NCBI RefSeq assembly: GCF_000195335.1
Contig: NC_015387.1
Span: 868,001 to 932,000 of the forward strand
DNA: 64,000 nt
Direction of reading: 5' to 3'
Source: Marinithermus hydrothermalis DSM 14884
GTDB lineage: Bacteria; Deinococcota; Deinococci; Deinococcales; Marinithermaceae
The position numbers were made by a program, and so were the translations under genes. Under the pieces are notes generated by a model, which did not search any database, was not told where the DNA came from, and was given only the letters and a program-made list of their open reading frames with translations. The first letter of the stretch is position 1. Every line of letters starts with the position of its first letter. Below, in pieces: positions 26,912 through 34,460 of the stretch.

Positions 26912-27566
26912 GGCTCCTCCGTAAGGCGTTCAGGTTCTCGGCCACGCTGGCCCGCGCATTGAACACACTCGAGCCCGCCACCAGCACCTCCGCCCCGGCC
27001 TGGACCACGCGGGGGGCGGTCTCGGGGTTGATGCCGCCGTCCACCTCGATCCGACAGGCGGGGTTGAGCCGGTCCCGCATCGCGCGGAGCCGCTCGAGGC
27101 GGGGAAGGCTCTGCTCGAGGAAGCGTTGGCCCCCGAACCCTGGGTTTACCGTCATCAAAAGCGCCTGATCCAGCTCGGGGAGGAGGTCCTCGAACCACGC
27201 AAGGGGCGTGGCGGGGTTCACCGCGAGGCCCGCCCGGACCCCGAGCTCCTTGATTTGTTGGATGGCCCGGTGCGCGTGCGGGGTAGCCTCGGGGTGCACG
27301 ATCAACAGGTCCGCGCCGGCACGGGCGAAGGCCTCGAGGAAGCGCTCGGGCTCCACGATCATGAGGTGCACCTCGAGGGGCAACCGGGTGACGCGCCGCA
27401 GGGCCTCCACCACCACGACGCCCATGGTGAGGTTGGGAACGAACCGGCCGTCCATCACGTCCACGTGGATCCGGTCCGCTCCGGCCGCTTCGGCTTCGCG
27501 CACCTCTTCGCCGAGCCGCGCGAAGTCCGCGGAGAGGATGGAAGGAGCGATCTCGATCTTCATCAT
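26895..27566 (-). CDS. rpe: Ribulose-phosphate 3-epimerase
   Basis: 223 residues from ATG 27566, which overlaps the stop of the CRP-type gene (ATGA); ATG 27563 is equally possible. The TIM barrel carries [37 protein letters not shown] and VDGGI with the metal and catalytic Asp/His residues. It interconverts ribulose-5-phosphate and xylulose-5-phosphate in the pentose phosphate pathway. Confidence 0.95.
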   Translation of the reverse strand: MMKIEIAPSILSADFARLGEEVREAEAAGADRIHVDVMDGRFVPNLTMGVVVVEALRRVTRLPLEVHLMIVEPERFLEAFARAGADLLIVHPEATPHAHRAIQQIKELGVRAGLAVNPATPLAWFEDLLPELDQALLMTVNPGFGGQRFLEQSLPRLERLRAMRDRLNPACRIEVDGGINPETAPRVVQAGAEVLVAGSSVFNARASVAENLNALRRSLAPQG

Positions 27567-28252
27567 CGCAGACCGTACAGGACCTCTTCGAGCGCCGCCG
27601 TGTCCAGAATCTCTACCGTTCCCGGCAGCAACCGGAGGATGGCCTCGTCCCTCAGGGCGTGCAGCACGCGGGTGACCGTTTCGCGGCTCGTGCCCGCCAT
27701 GAGTGCGAGCTCCTGGTGCGTCGCGGGTACCCGCCACCCCTGGGGGCTTTGCTCGCCGTACCGGTGCCGGTAGAGCTTGAGGAGCGCGTACGCCACCCGC
27801 CCGCGGGCCTCCTCGAAGGAGAGGACCTCCACCTCGAGGTTCATCTCGCGCAGCCGGCGCGCGAGGATCCGGGCGAGGTTATGGGCAACCTCGGGGTACC
27901 GCCGCGTCAGGCCGTAGTACTCCTGCCGGTACAGGGCGAGCAGCACCGTGTCTTCCAGCGCGAGGGCGGTCGCGCTGCGGGGGATCTCCTCCACCAGGCT
28001 CATCTCCCCGAACAAATCCCCGGGGTTCAGGTACGCCAGCACCTTCTCCTTGCCGTCCAGGTTCGTGCGGTAGATCTTGATCCGCCCGGACTGCACGATA
28101 TACAGGGCTTCTCCGGGATCCCCGGCCTCGAACACCTTCTTGCCCGCCGCGTAGCTCAGCGTCTGGAACGCCTCACGCGCGATCTCCAAGGCACCGGGGG
28201 GCACGCCCTCGAACAAGGGGCTTTGGGCGAGGATGTTCGTATCGGCGAGCAT
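27563..28252 (-). CDS. CRP/FNR-family transcription regulator
   Basis: 229 residues from ATG 28252. The cNMP-binding domain (about 15-130) has the FGEMSLVEEIPRSATALA phosphate-binding cassette, which here keeps an Arg-Ser-Ala core like true cAMP receptors. The C-terminal winged helix contains THQELALMAGTSRETVTRVL. Related Thermus and Deinococcus proteins regulate stress and redox genes, some without cAMP. The coding region is followed directly by rpe, so the regulator and rpe form an operon. It is divergent from the ABC ATPase. Confidence 0.88.
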   Translation of the reverse strand: MLADTNILAQSPLFEGVPPGALEIAREAFQTLSYAAGKKVFEAGDPGEALYIVQSGRIKIYRTNLDGKEKVLAYLNPGDLFGEMSLVEEIPRSATALALEDTVLLALYRQEYYGLTRRYPEVAHNLARILARRLREMNLEVEVLSFEEARGRVAYALLKLYRHRYGEQSPQGWRVPATHQELALMAGTSRETVTRVLHALRDEAILRLLPGTVEILDTAALEEVLYGLR

Positions 28253-28259
28253 CGATACA

Positions 28260-28265
28260 AACTTA
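28260..28265 (-). promoter_or_regulatory. -10 box for the CRP-type regulator
   Basis: TAAGTT on the minus strand with seven bases to ATG 28252. Confidence 0.35.
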
Positions 28266-28290
28266 ACAGTTTTCACGGGGCTTTGGAAAG

Positions 28291-28296
28291 TAGGAT
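28291..28296 (+). promoter_or_regulatory. -10 box for the ABC ATPase
   Basis: TAGGAT with seven bases to GTG 28304. Together with the box at 28260-28265 it makes a compact divergent promoter pair only 25 bases apart. Confidence 0.4.
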
Positions 28297-28303
28297 AGGG
28301 GGC

Positions 28304-28963
28304 GTGGTGCTTAGGGCTGAGGGGATTCGACACGCCTACCCTGGGGTTCGGCTCTTTGATGACCTCGAGCTCCGCCTCGCGCCGGGGGAGGTGCGGGTGG
28401 TGCTGGGGCCTTCCGGATCAGGGAAGACCACGCTGATTCACCTCCTGGCGGGAATTCTGCGCGTGCAGGAGGGGCGCTTGTACTGGGGAGAAGTGGAGGT
28501 CACGCGGCTTGGGGAGGAACGCCTCGCTCGCCTGAGGCGGCGGTACGTGGGGCTGGTCTTCCAGCACCACTACCTGCTCCCCGAACTCACCGCCCTGGAG
28601 AACGTCGTGCTGCCCGGTTTGATCGCGGGCACGCCGGACTGGGACTGGGGCCGGGCGCTTTTGGAGCGCGTGGGGCTCGGTGCAAGGCAGCACCAGCGCC
28701 CCGCGGCCCTCTCCGGTGGGGAGCGGCAGCGGGTCGCGGTCGCCCGCGCGGTGTACAACCGCCCCCGGCTGGTCCTCGCGGATGAACCTACGGGCGCCCT
28801 CGACCGAGAGAACGCCTGGCGGGTGTACGCCTTGTTGCTCGAGCTGGCCCGTGAGGTGCGGAGCGCGGTTCTCCTCGCCACGCACGACGAGGCCCTGGCC
28901 CGGGACGTGCCGGTGTATCGCCTGGAGGGAGGGCGGCTTCTTGTGGGCCTGACCTCGAGCTGA
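28304..28963 (+). CDS. ABC transporter ATP-binding protein, LolD/MacB type
   Basis: 219 residues from GTG 28304. Walker A is GPSGSGKTT near residue 37, the signature is LSGGERQR, Walker B is RLVLADEPTGALD. The short length and the EPTGALD context match LolD/MacB/FtsE-type ATPases that act with lipoprotein-release or macrolide-export permeases. No permease gene is next to it, so its partner must be elsewhere. Confidence 0.85.
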   Translation: MVLRAEGIRHAYPGVRLFDDLELRLAPGEVRVVLGPSGSGKTTLIHLLAGILRVQEGRLYWGEVEVTRLGEERLARLRRRYVGLVFQHHYLLPELTALENVVLPGLIAGTPDWDWGRALLERVGLGARQHQRPAALSGGERQRVAVARAVYNRPRLVLADEPTGALDRENAWRVYALLLELAREVRSAVLLATHDEALARDVPVYRLEGGRLLVGLTSS

Positions 28964-28989
28964 GGCTGGGTCCTGTATTCTAAGGACGT

Positions 28990-29709
28990 ATGAGCCCACT
29001 TCACGTTCGCGCCAACCCTTCCGACATCGCTCCTTTTGTATTGTTGCCCGGGGATCCGGGGCGGGCGGAGTACATCGCTCAGAACTTCCTCGAGAACCCG
29101 CGCCCGTACAACACGTACCGCTCCCTCCTCGGGTTTACCGGTACCTATAAGGGGGTCCCGGTCTCCGTGCAAACCACCGGCATGGGCTGCCCCTCCACCG
29201 CGATCGTCGCGGAGGAACTCGTTCAACTCGGGGCTAAGGTTCTCGTGCGGGTGGGGACGTGCGGTGCGGTGGATGAGCGCTTGGCCGCGGGGGATCTCGT
29301 CATCGTACAAGGGGCCGTGCCGCTCGACGGCACCACCCGCCAGTACCTGGAGGGCCGCCCCTACGCACCCGTGCCGAGCTACGAGGTGCTCGAGGCCCTG
29401 GTGGATGCGGCTAGGACGGCGAAGGTGCCGCACCACGTGGGGCTCATCGCTACGGAGGACGCGTTCTACGCCACCACACCTGAGGAAGCGCGGGCGTGGA
29501 GTCGGTTTGGCGTGATGGCGTTCGAGATGGAGGCCGCGACGCTGTTCTTGATTGGGCAGATGCGCGGCGTGCGCACGGGCACGCTGCTGGTGGTATCGAA
29601 CCAGATCGGGGACAGCGAGTTCGTGGCCCAGGAGATCCTGCAACGAGGCGTGGATCGCATGGTGCGCACCGCCCTCGAGGCGTTTGTTCGCTTAAAGGAG
29701 GTAGTGTGA
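28990..29709 (+). CDS. deoD: Purine nucleoside phosphorylase, hexameric (DeoD/PNP_UDP_1) type
   Basis: 239 residues. The hexameric nucleoside phosphorylase pattern is complete: LLPGDPGRAEYIA with the phosphate-binding Gly/Arg, VRVGTCGAV, and the ribose-binding FEMEAATLF near residue 178; the base-site residue after VSNQI is followed by GDSEF. This class usually accepts adenosine. With the class II enzyme at 2634 the organism has two unrelated nucleoside phosphorylases, as Thermus thermophilus does. It overlaps the enoyl-CoA hydratase by one base. Confidence 0.9.
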   Translation: MSPLHVRANPSDIAPFVLLPGDPGRAEYIAQNFLENPRPYNTYRSLLGFTGTYKGVPVSVQTTGMGCPSTAIVAEELVQLGAKVLVRVGTCGAVDERLAAGDLVIVQGAVPLDGTTRQYLEGRPYAPVPSYEVLEALVDAARTAKVPHHVGLIATEDAFYATTPEEARAWSRFGVMAFEMEAATLFLIGQMRGVRTGTLLVVSNQIGDSEFVAQEILQRGVDRMVRTALEAFVRLKEVV

Positions 29710-30521
29710 TGGCGGAGCACGAGCACGAGTACGTTCTAGAGGTCCCGGAGTTCGAGCACCTGCGCTACGAGGTCGAGGACGGCATCGCCCTCGTGACCCT
29801 GGCGCGCCCTAAGGCGCTGAATGCGCTTTCCGGGGAGGTGCTGCGCGAGCTAGCGGAGGTCGTGGAGGTGATCCACCAGGACCCCGAGGTCCGCGCGGTG
29901 ATCTTCACCGGGGAGGGCAAGGCGTTCGTGGCGGGAGCGGACATCAGCGAGATCGCCGCGCTTTCCGACGTGTTCGTCTCGCGCGAGTACAGCCTGTTGG
30001 GTCAGGAGGTCATGAACGCCGTGGCCGCCCTGCCGGTCCCCACGATCGCCGCGATCAACGGGTACGCCCTCGGGGGCGGGCTCGAGCTCGCCCTGGCCTG
30101 TGATTTGCGCGTGGCCTCCGTGAAGGCGAAGCTGGGGCTGCCTGAGGTGGGGCTGGGGCTGATCCCGGGGTTTGGCGGGACCCAGCGCCTGCCGCGCCTG
30201 ATCGGCCAGGGCCGGGCGCTGGACCTGATCCTGACCGGCCGCCACGTCTCTGCGGAGGAGGCCTTGCAGCTGGGGCTCGTGAACCGGGTGGCGGAGGACG
30301 CCCTCGAGGCCGCGAAGGACCTCGCCCGCACCATCTTGAAGAACGGTCCGGTCGCGCTCGCGCTCGCGAAGGAGGCCGTGGCGCGCGGTGCGGACGTACC
30401 GCTCGCGGAAGCCTTGGAGATCGAGGCGGATTTGTTCGGGCTGGCCTGCAGCACGCAGGACATGCGCGAGGGGACGCGGGCCTTCCTGGAAAAACGCGCG
30501 CCGGAGTTCAAGGGGGAGTGA
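29709..30521 (+). CDS. Enoyl-CoA hydratase/isomerase (crotonase family)
   Basis: 270 residues from ATG 29709 (TGATG overlap with deoD and AAAGGAGGT upstream). The crotonase fold shows GEGKAFVAGADISEI (first oxyanion-hole segment), INGYALGGGLELALACD (second) and the catalytic Glu pair in KLGLPEVGLGLIPGFGGTQRLPR. It hydrates enoyl-CoA esters in fatty-acid or leucine breakdown, possibly including methylglutaconyl-CoA. The first ~17 residues are His/Glu-rich and unusual for the family. The HD-domain gene starts right after its stop codon. Confidence 0.9.
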   Translation: MAEHEHEYVLEVPEFEHLRYEVEDGIALVTLARPKALNALSGEVLRELAEVVEVIHQDPEVRAVIFTGEGKAFVAGADISEIAALSDVFVSREYSLLGQEVMNAVAALPVPTIAAINGYALGGGLELALACDLRVASVKAKLGLPEVGLGLIPGFGGTQRLPRLIGQGRALDLILTGRHVSAEEALQLGLVNRVAEDALEAAKDLARTILKNGPVALALAKEAVARGADVPLAEALEIEADLFGLACSTQDMREGTRAFLEKRAPEFKGE

Positions 30522-30522
30522 G

Positions 30523-30633
30523 TTGGCGAACCGCTTGATTCACGTCGCGAGTCCCCGCGCCAAGCTGTACGTCGAGGCGGACCATTCGATCCGCAAGGGG
30601 TTGGCGGACTACCCCAAAGCCCTCAGGGCGTGA
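30523..30633 (+). pseudogene. 5' fragment of an HD-domain phosphohydrolase gene, cut by an insertion sequence
   Basis: Translation can start at TTG 30523 (GGGGGAG upstream) and runs for 36 codons before the inserted DNA creates a stop at 30631-30633. Joining base 30631 to 32983 restores one frame across the former junction (ALRAYELLSEDPEARGHW), giving a protein of about 293 residues. This shows that the gene was intact before the insertion. Confidence 0.85.
30624..30631 (+). repeat. Left 8-bp target-site duplication of the outer insertion sequence
   Basis: CAGGGCGT occurs here and again at 32975-32982, directly flanking the outer element. Confidence 0.85.
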
Positions 30634-30655
30634 CTCATGTAAAAAAGTCGGTTGA

Positions 30656-31847
30656 CTCAAAACTTGCACTTATGCACCCTGGGGATACCTATGCGCCAGG
30701 ACCACTTGAAAGGGGCCGCTGGTTTCCCGTCTGATGACGGGTGCCATGACCCAAGCGGCCCTGTCCCTACTTTGGACCCTCCTGGCCCTTTTGCCAAGCC
30801 CCCACCTCCAGGAATCCCTCAAGGCCCTGCTCTTGCTCCTCCTCCACGGCCACGGCAAGGCCAGACCCCAGCACAGCCAGGTCAAGTCCCCCTCCGCCCT
30901 CTCTCGCTTCCTCAACCGCTACCCCTGGCCCACCCGCGCTCTCATCCGCCTGGCAAGAAAAGAGGCCGAGAAAGCCCTGGACCGGGCCAGAAAGAAAAAA
31001 GGCCCCAAGCCCCGTCTCCTGGTGGTCCTGGACCTAGTCACTCTGGAGAAGCGGGGCCGTTTCCAGGCCCTGCCCCTCTCCTTTTTTCACGGCAAGTGGG
31101 GACTCCATCTGGTGGTCCTCTACCTCGTCTACGGAGACCTCCGCATCCCTTGGGCCTACCGCCTCTGGCGGGGCAAGGGGGAGAAGGCCCTCTCCCGCCT
31201 GGCCCTAAGCCTCCTGGCCTCTCTGCCCCCCTGGATGCGCCGGGCCTTCCGGATACGGGTGGCCGCGGATGCGGCCTTTGGCACCACCCGGTTCCTTTTC
31301 GGGGTGAAGCGGTTGGGTTTTGAAGCGGTGGTGGGGATGCGGCGGGACCGGAGGCTGCGGGAAGGGGGGAGGCTTGGGGACCTCAGGCGGCAGGGGAGCC
31401 GGGTCTACCTTTGGGGGCTTTCCTTCCCGGTCTGGGTGGCCTGGTACCGCTACCCCCTGCCCCAAGGGGGCTGGGAGTGGCGGTACGTGGTGGCCACCTT
31501 TCCCGCCACGCCCCGGACGGCGCTCACTTGGGGAAAGAGGCGGTTTGCCATAGAGCACTTCTTCCGCGCCGCGAAAAGCGAGTTCTCCCTGGGGCAGTTT
31601 GGGCAGCGGACGGCTTTGGGGGTGCACCGTTTTCTGGTGCTTTCCCTTCTGGCCTACCTGTTGGCCCACTGGGTGGGCATGGAGGGGGAAGGAAGCTGGC
31701 GGGAGGCCAGGGAGCGGGCGGCGCGGGTTCTCTTGCCTGAGCTCGTGGTGCAGGTCGCCCTGCGGGAGCTCTATGCCCTGGGTCTCTGGCCGCCGGGGGG
31801 AGGGGGTGAAGGTTTATGCGGGATATGCGGGAGGTGCAAGTTTTGAG
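30656..31847 (+). mobile_element. Inner insertion sequence, IS701-like
   Basis: 1192 bp, inserted immediately inside the left terminal repeat of the outer element. It has 14-bp perfect terminal inverted repeats (CTCAAAACTTGCAC at 30656-30669 and its complement at 31834-31847) and is flanked by the 4-bp direct repeat TTGA (30652-30655 and 31848-31851). A 4-bp duplication is typical of IS701. The transposase stop codon lies within the right repeat. Confidence 0.85.
30734..31846 (+). CDS. DDE transposase of the inner element (IS701/IS4-like)
   Basis: 370 residues. The first Asp is in VVLDLVTLEKRG (near residue 98), the second in VAADAAFGTTRF (near 178), and the Glu in the R-x3-E-x6-K signature RFAIEHFFRAAK near 278, the hallmark of the IS4 superfamily. 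The gene seems intact and fills the element. It ends inside the terminal repeat at 31844-31846. Base composition (many CCC, CTC and GGG runs, few CG-rich codons) differs from neighbouring genes and fits foreign origin. Confidence 0.85.
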   Translation: MTGAMTQAALSLLWTLLALLPSPHLQESLKALLLLLLHGHGKARPQHSQVKSPSALSRFLNRYPWPTRALIRLARKEAEKALDRARKKKGPKPRLLVVLDLVTLEKRGRFQALPLSFFHGKWGLHLVVLYLVYGDLRIPWAYRLWRGKGEKALSRLALSLLASLPPWMRRAFRIRVAADAAFGTTRFLFGVKRLGFEAVVGMRRDRRLREGGRLGDLRRQGSRVYLWGLSFPVWVAWYRYPLPQGGWEWRYVVATFPATPRTALTWGKRRFAIEHFFRAAKSEFSLGQFGQRTALGVHRFLVLSLLAYLLAHWVGMEGEGSWREARERAARVLLPELVVQVALRELYALGLWPPGGGGEGLCGICGRCKF

Positions 31848-32919
31848 TTGACCCTTTTATCCTCCCCACCAGGGGCCTCCACCAGCACTCTGGGGAAAGA
31901 GTTCCCGTAAGCCTTTCCCAGGGGCTCTTTTCCCCAATCCGCCGATGCCGCATCCGGTAAAGCCCCACCATCAACCAGGATTCCCCCACCTCCAGGCTCC
32001 GCAACACCCTCCGCCTGCGCCGCCGCCACAATCGCCCATGCCCTACCTCCGCCACGTTGTTTGTCCAAGGAGGCGGTACCTCGGCCCCCCAAGCCTCCTG
32101 CAACCCCTCCCAAGCCCGCACCCAGCCCTCCAAGGCCTTACCCCACCGGGGCAGAAGCTCCTTCCAAAAGAACGCCTCCCTCTCCCCAGGCCCAAGCCCC
32201 CGCAGCACCCTCAGACCCTCCCGTATCTCCCCCCACGCCTTCCGGTCCACCTTGGCCCGTACCTCCCGCATCAGGTGGAAAGCGCACCGGGCCCAAAGCA
32301 GCCTCCGCCCCAACCAGCCCAACGCCTCCCCTACCTCCTGCGCCCCGTCCGAAACCACCCCCAGCCTTGGAGGTAACCTCCAAAGGAGCTCCCGCACCCG
32401 CTCGTAACGCCGCCGATGGCCAAGGTCTCCCCACAGCGGGCAACCCGTCCAAGCCTCAAAGTAAAGGTACCCGTACCCCTTGGGGCCCCGGCCAAAGGCC
32501 CATTCATCCACACTCCCCCAGTACACCCGCCCTCGGAGAAGACGGTTCTCCCGCTGAAGGAGCCGTTTGGCCCTGGCCCCCGCGGACCTGAGCCAGCGGA
32601 GGCGGGTGGGACGGGTGAGGGGGAAGCCCAGGTTCTTGGCGAGATCGTTTTGGACGCTTTCAGGGGCGCGATGGCTTGCGAGGATGAGGAAGTGCTCCTG
32701 GATGGAGATCGCGTACCAGCGGCTTCTAGGGCAGTCCTCCGGGTAGAGAGCTCGTTTCTGGCGCTTGCATTGGGCGCAGCGGATCCGTTTGACTCTGACT
32801 TCCTGGATGCCCCGAAAGGTGCGCAGCTTGCGTCTGCGGTAGCCCCCGCTCTCCTCACGGGTGGCTCCGCAGTGGGGACAGGGTACGATGGAGCTCGGGG
32901 AGTCCTCAGTCGGCTTCAT
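31771..32919 (-). CDS. Zinc-finger DDE transposase of the outer element, C-terminus rewritten by the inner insertion
   Basis: 382 residues as it now reads. Two CxxC pairs near the N-terminus (CPHCG and CAQCKRQ) form a zinc finger. Likely catalytic acids are Asp in GSVDEWAFG, Asp in VVSDGAQEV and Glu in TNNVAEVGHGRL. Before the inner insertion the protein would have ended GSTDFFT at a stop in the terminal repeat; now the last four codons are replaced by 24 codons from the inner element. The core is intact, so the enzyme may still work. Family is ISL3-like or mutator-like (IS256); I cannot separate these. Confidence 0.78.
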   Translation of the reverse strand: MKPTEDSPSSIVPCPHCGATREESGGYRRRKLRTFRGIQEVRVKRIRCAQCKRQKRALYPEDCPRSRWYAISIQEHFLILASHRAPESVQNDLAKNLGFPLTRPTRLRWLRSAGARAKRLLQRENRLLRGRVYWGSVDEWAFGRGPKGYGYLYFEAWTGCPLWGDLGHRRRYERVRELLWRLPPRLGVVSDGAQEVGEALGWLGRRLLWARCAFHLMREVRAKVDRKAWGEIREGLRVLRGLGPGEREAFFWKELLPRWGKALEGWVRAWEGLQEAWGAEVPPPWTNNVAEVGHGRLWRRRRRRVLRSLEVGESWLMVGLYRMRHRRIGEKSPWERLTGTLSPECWWRPLVGRIKGSTQNLHLPHIPHKPSPPPPGGQRPRA

Positions 32920-32974
32920 GGCAGAACCAGACTAAGGGCTCCCCTCTTACTCAACCGAGTTTTTTACATGACCC

Positions 32975-32982
32975 CAGGGCGT
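32975..32982 (+). repeat. Right 8-bp target-site duplication of the outer insertion sequence
   Basis: Second copy of CAGGGCGT (see 30624-30631). Confidence 0.85.
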
Positions 32983-33026
32983 ACGAACTGCTTTCCGAGG
33001 ATCCGGAGGCCCGGGGGCACTGGGAT

Positions 33027-33755
33027 ATGGCCAACTACATCACGGTCCGCAAGCTGGGGTACAACGACCACGGGCGCGTGCACGCCCTGCTTACCGGCGC
33101 GGCTTCCGTGGCCATCCTCCAGCTTTTGGTGGGGGCGGGGGTTAAACCGGACACCGTCGAGGCGGGGATCGGGGACCTGGACGACGCGTTCTTGGTGGTC
33201 CTCCTCTCCACCATGCTGCACGACATCGGCAACCAGGTGCACCGCGAGCACCACGAGGCCTTCGGGGTCACGCTCGCCCTACCCATCCTGAACCGGATCC
33301 TCGAGGCGATCTACGACGATCCCGAGCAGCGGGTGGAGCTACGGGCGATGATGCTCCACTCGATCTACAGCCACGACCTGAACCCGGACCCCCTCACGAT
33401 CGAGGCTGGGGTGACCGCGGTAGCGGACGGAACGGACATCACCAAGGGGCGCGGCCGCAAGGCGTTCGCGTTGGGATCGATCGATATCCACTCCATCTCC
33501 GCGCTCGCGGTGGACGAGGTCATGATCCTCGAGGGTAAGGAAACCCCTGTGGAGATCCGCGTCCTCATGAACAACTCCGCGGGCATCTTCCAGGTGGAGG
33601 AGACCCTGACCAAGAAGGTGTTGCGGAGCCCCATCCGGGACTACGTCACGGTGATCGCGACCACGAACCCCGAGTCCGAACACGACCAGCGGATCATCCA
33701 GCGGGTGCGCCTCCACGAGACCGAGGACCGATTCGTTTTGGATAACCAGTCATGA
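33027..33755 (+). CDS. 3' fragment of HD-domain phosphohydrolase gene
   Basis: 242 residues if translation restarts at ATG 33027; coding sequence of the original gene begins at 32983. The HD motif is in STMLHDIGNQVHREHHE, with a preceding conserved His in NDHGRVHALL and a later Asp in AVADGTDITKGRGRK, so the full metal-binding site survives in this fragment. A C-terminal region of about 80 residues (from MILEGKETPVEI) follows. Because the fragment still holds the whole HD domain it could be active if expressed from the insertion sequence or an internal promoter. It overlaps the TerC-like gene (ATGA). Confidence 0.75.
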   Translation: MANYITVRKLGYNDHGRVHALLTGAASVAILQLLVGAGVKPDTVEAGIGDLDDAFLVVLLSTMLHDIGNQVHREHHEAFGVTLALPILNRILEAIYDDPEQRVELRAMMLHSIYSHDLNPDPLTIEAGVTAVADGTDITKGRGRKAFALGSIDIHSISALAVDEVMILEGKETPVEIRVLMNNSAGIFQVEETLTKKVLRSPIRDYVTVIATTNPESEHDQRIIQRVRLHETEDRFVLDNQS

Positions 33756-34423
33756 TGGAAGACTTTTGGATCAAGGTTGCCGGCATCGTGCTCGTCGACC
33801 TTGTGCTTGCAGGGGATAACGCTGTCGTTATCGGCATGGCTGTGCGAAACCTACCGGCCAGCCTGCGCCGCCAGGCCATCCTGGTAGGGACGCTCGGTGC
33901 CGTGGGGTTGCGCGTGGCCTTCACGATTCTGGCCGCGTTGCTGTTGAACGTGCCCCTGCTCCGCGCGATCGGCGGGGTCACGCTCTTTTGGATCGCGGCC
34001 AAGCTCCTCATGGAGGATCACGGGGAGGCCAGCAGACTCAGCGAGAACGTCAACGGCTTCTGGCAGGCCGTGACGCTCATCGTCGTGGCAGACATCACCC
34101 TAAGCTTGGACAACGTTCTCGCGGTTGCGGGCGCTGCGGAAGGGCACCTGGGGCTTTTGGTCTTCGGGTTGGCCCTCTCGATCCCCATCCTGATGCTGGG
34201 TTCGGCGTGGATCGCAGGGCTGCTCAACCGCTGGCCCTGGCTGAACCTCTTGGGCGCGCTCGTGATCGTGTGGGCCGGCGCGCGGCTCGTGGCGCACGAC
34301 CCGCGTGTGCACGCGGTATGGCCCGTCGCGGATTGGCAGGTCTTCCTTTTGGGCCTGGGCATGATGCTCCTCTTCATGCGCGGGAACCTCAAGGGGTTAA
34401 AACGCTCCCTCGGCCTCAGCTAA
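33752..34423 (+). CDS. TerC-family integral membrane protein (YjbE-like)
   Basis: 223 residues with seven predicted membrane helices. The two family acidic motifs are visible: LVDLVLAGDNAVVIG in helix 1 and DITLSLDNVLAVAG mid-chain, both with the Asp-Asn pair thought to bind metal. TerC/YjbE proteins are linked to tellurite resistance and manganese export. The start overlaps the HD gene stop, so its expression may have been affected by the upstream insertion. Confidence 0.88.
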   Translation: MMEDFWIKVAGIVLVDLVLAGDNAVVIGMAVRNLPASLRRQAILVGTLGAVGLRVAFTILAALLLNVPLLRAIGGVTLFWIAAKLLMEDHGEASRLSENVNGFWQAVTLIVVADITLSLDNVLAVAGAAEGHLGLLVFGLALSIPILMLGSAWIAGLLNRWPWLNLLGALVIVWAGARLVAHDPRVHAVWPVADWQVFLLGLGMMLLFMRGNLKGLKRSLGLS

Positions 34424-34430
34424 ATGAGCG

Positions 34431-34460
34431 CCTGGCGTGGGTTAATCCTCCCACGCCAGG
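34431..34460. terminator. Bidirectional hairpin between convergent genes
   Basis: An 11-bp perfect stem (34431-34441 and 34450-34460) with an 8-base loop lies between TerC and the convergent CRP-type gene and covers the latter's last codons and stop. No T-run follows, so it may act as an mRNA 3'-end stabiliser as much as a terminator. Confidence 0.5.

Larger units (their letters stand above)
30632..32974 (-). mobile_element. Outer insertion sequence with nested second element
   Basis: The element is 2343 bp as it stands and 1147 bp when the inner element and its duplicated target are removed. Ends are 24-bp imperfect inverted repeats (30632-30655 and 32951-32974) that agree in 21 of 24 positions and include TCATGTAAAAAA. 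Flanking 8-bp direct repeats prove transposition. The transposase runs on the minus strand. A target duplication of 8 bp and a zinc-finger transposase suit the ISL3 or IS256 groups, but the family assignment is uncertain. Confidence 0.85.

Noticed and set aside
30624-32982. Composite transposon with cargo between two insertion sequences
   Set aside because: The two elements are different families and one lies inside the other; there is no cargo gene.
31945-33291. Several long Pro-rich plus-strand frames inside the outer insertion sequence
   Set aside because: They are antisense to the transposase and consist of Pro/Ser/Arg runs without a recognisable domain.
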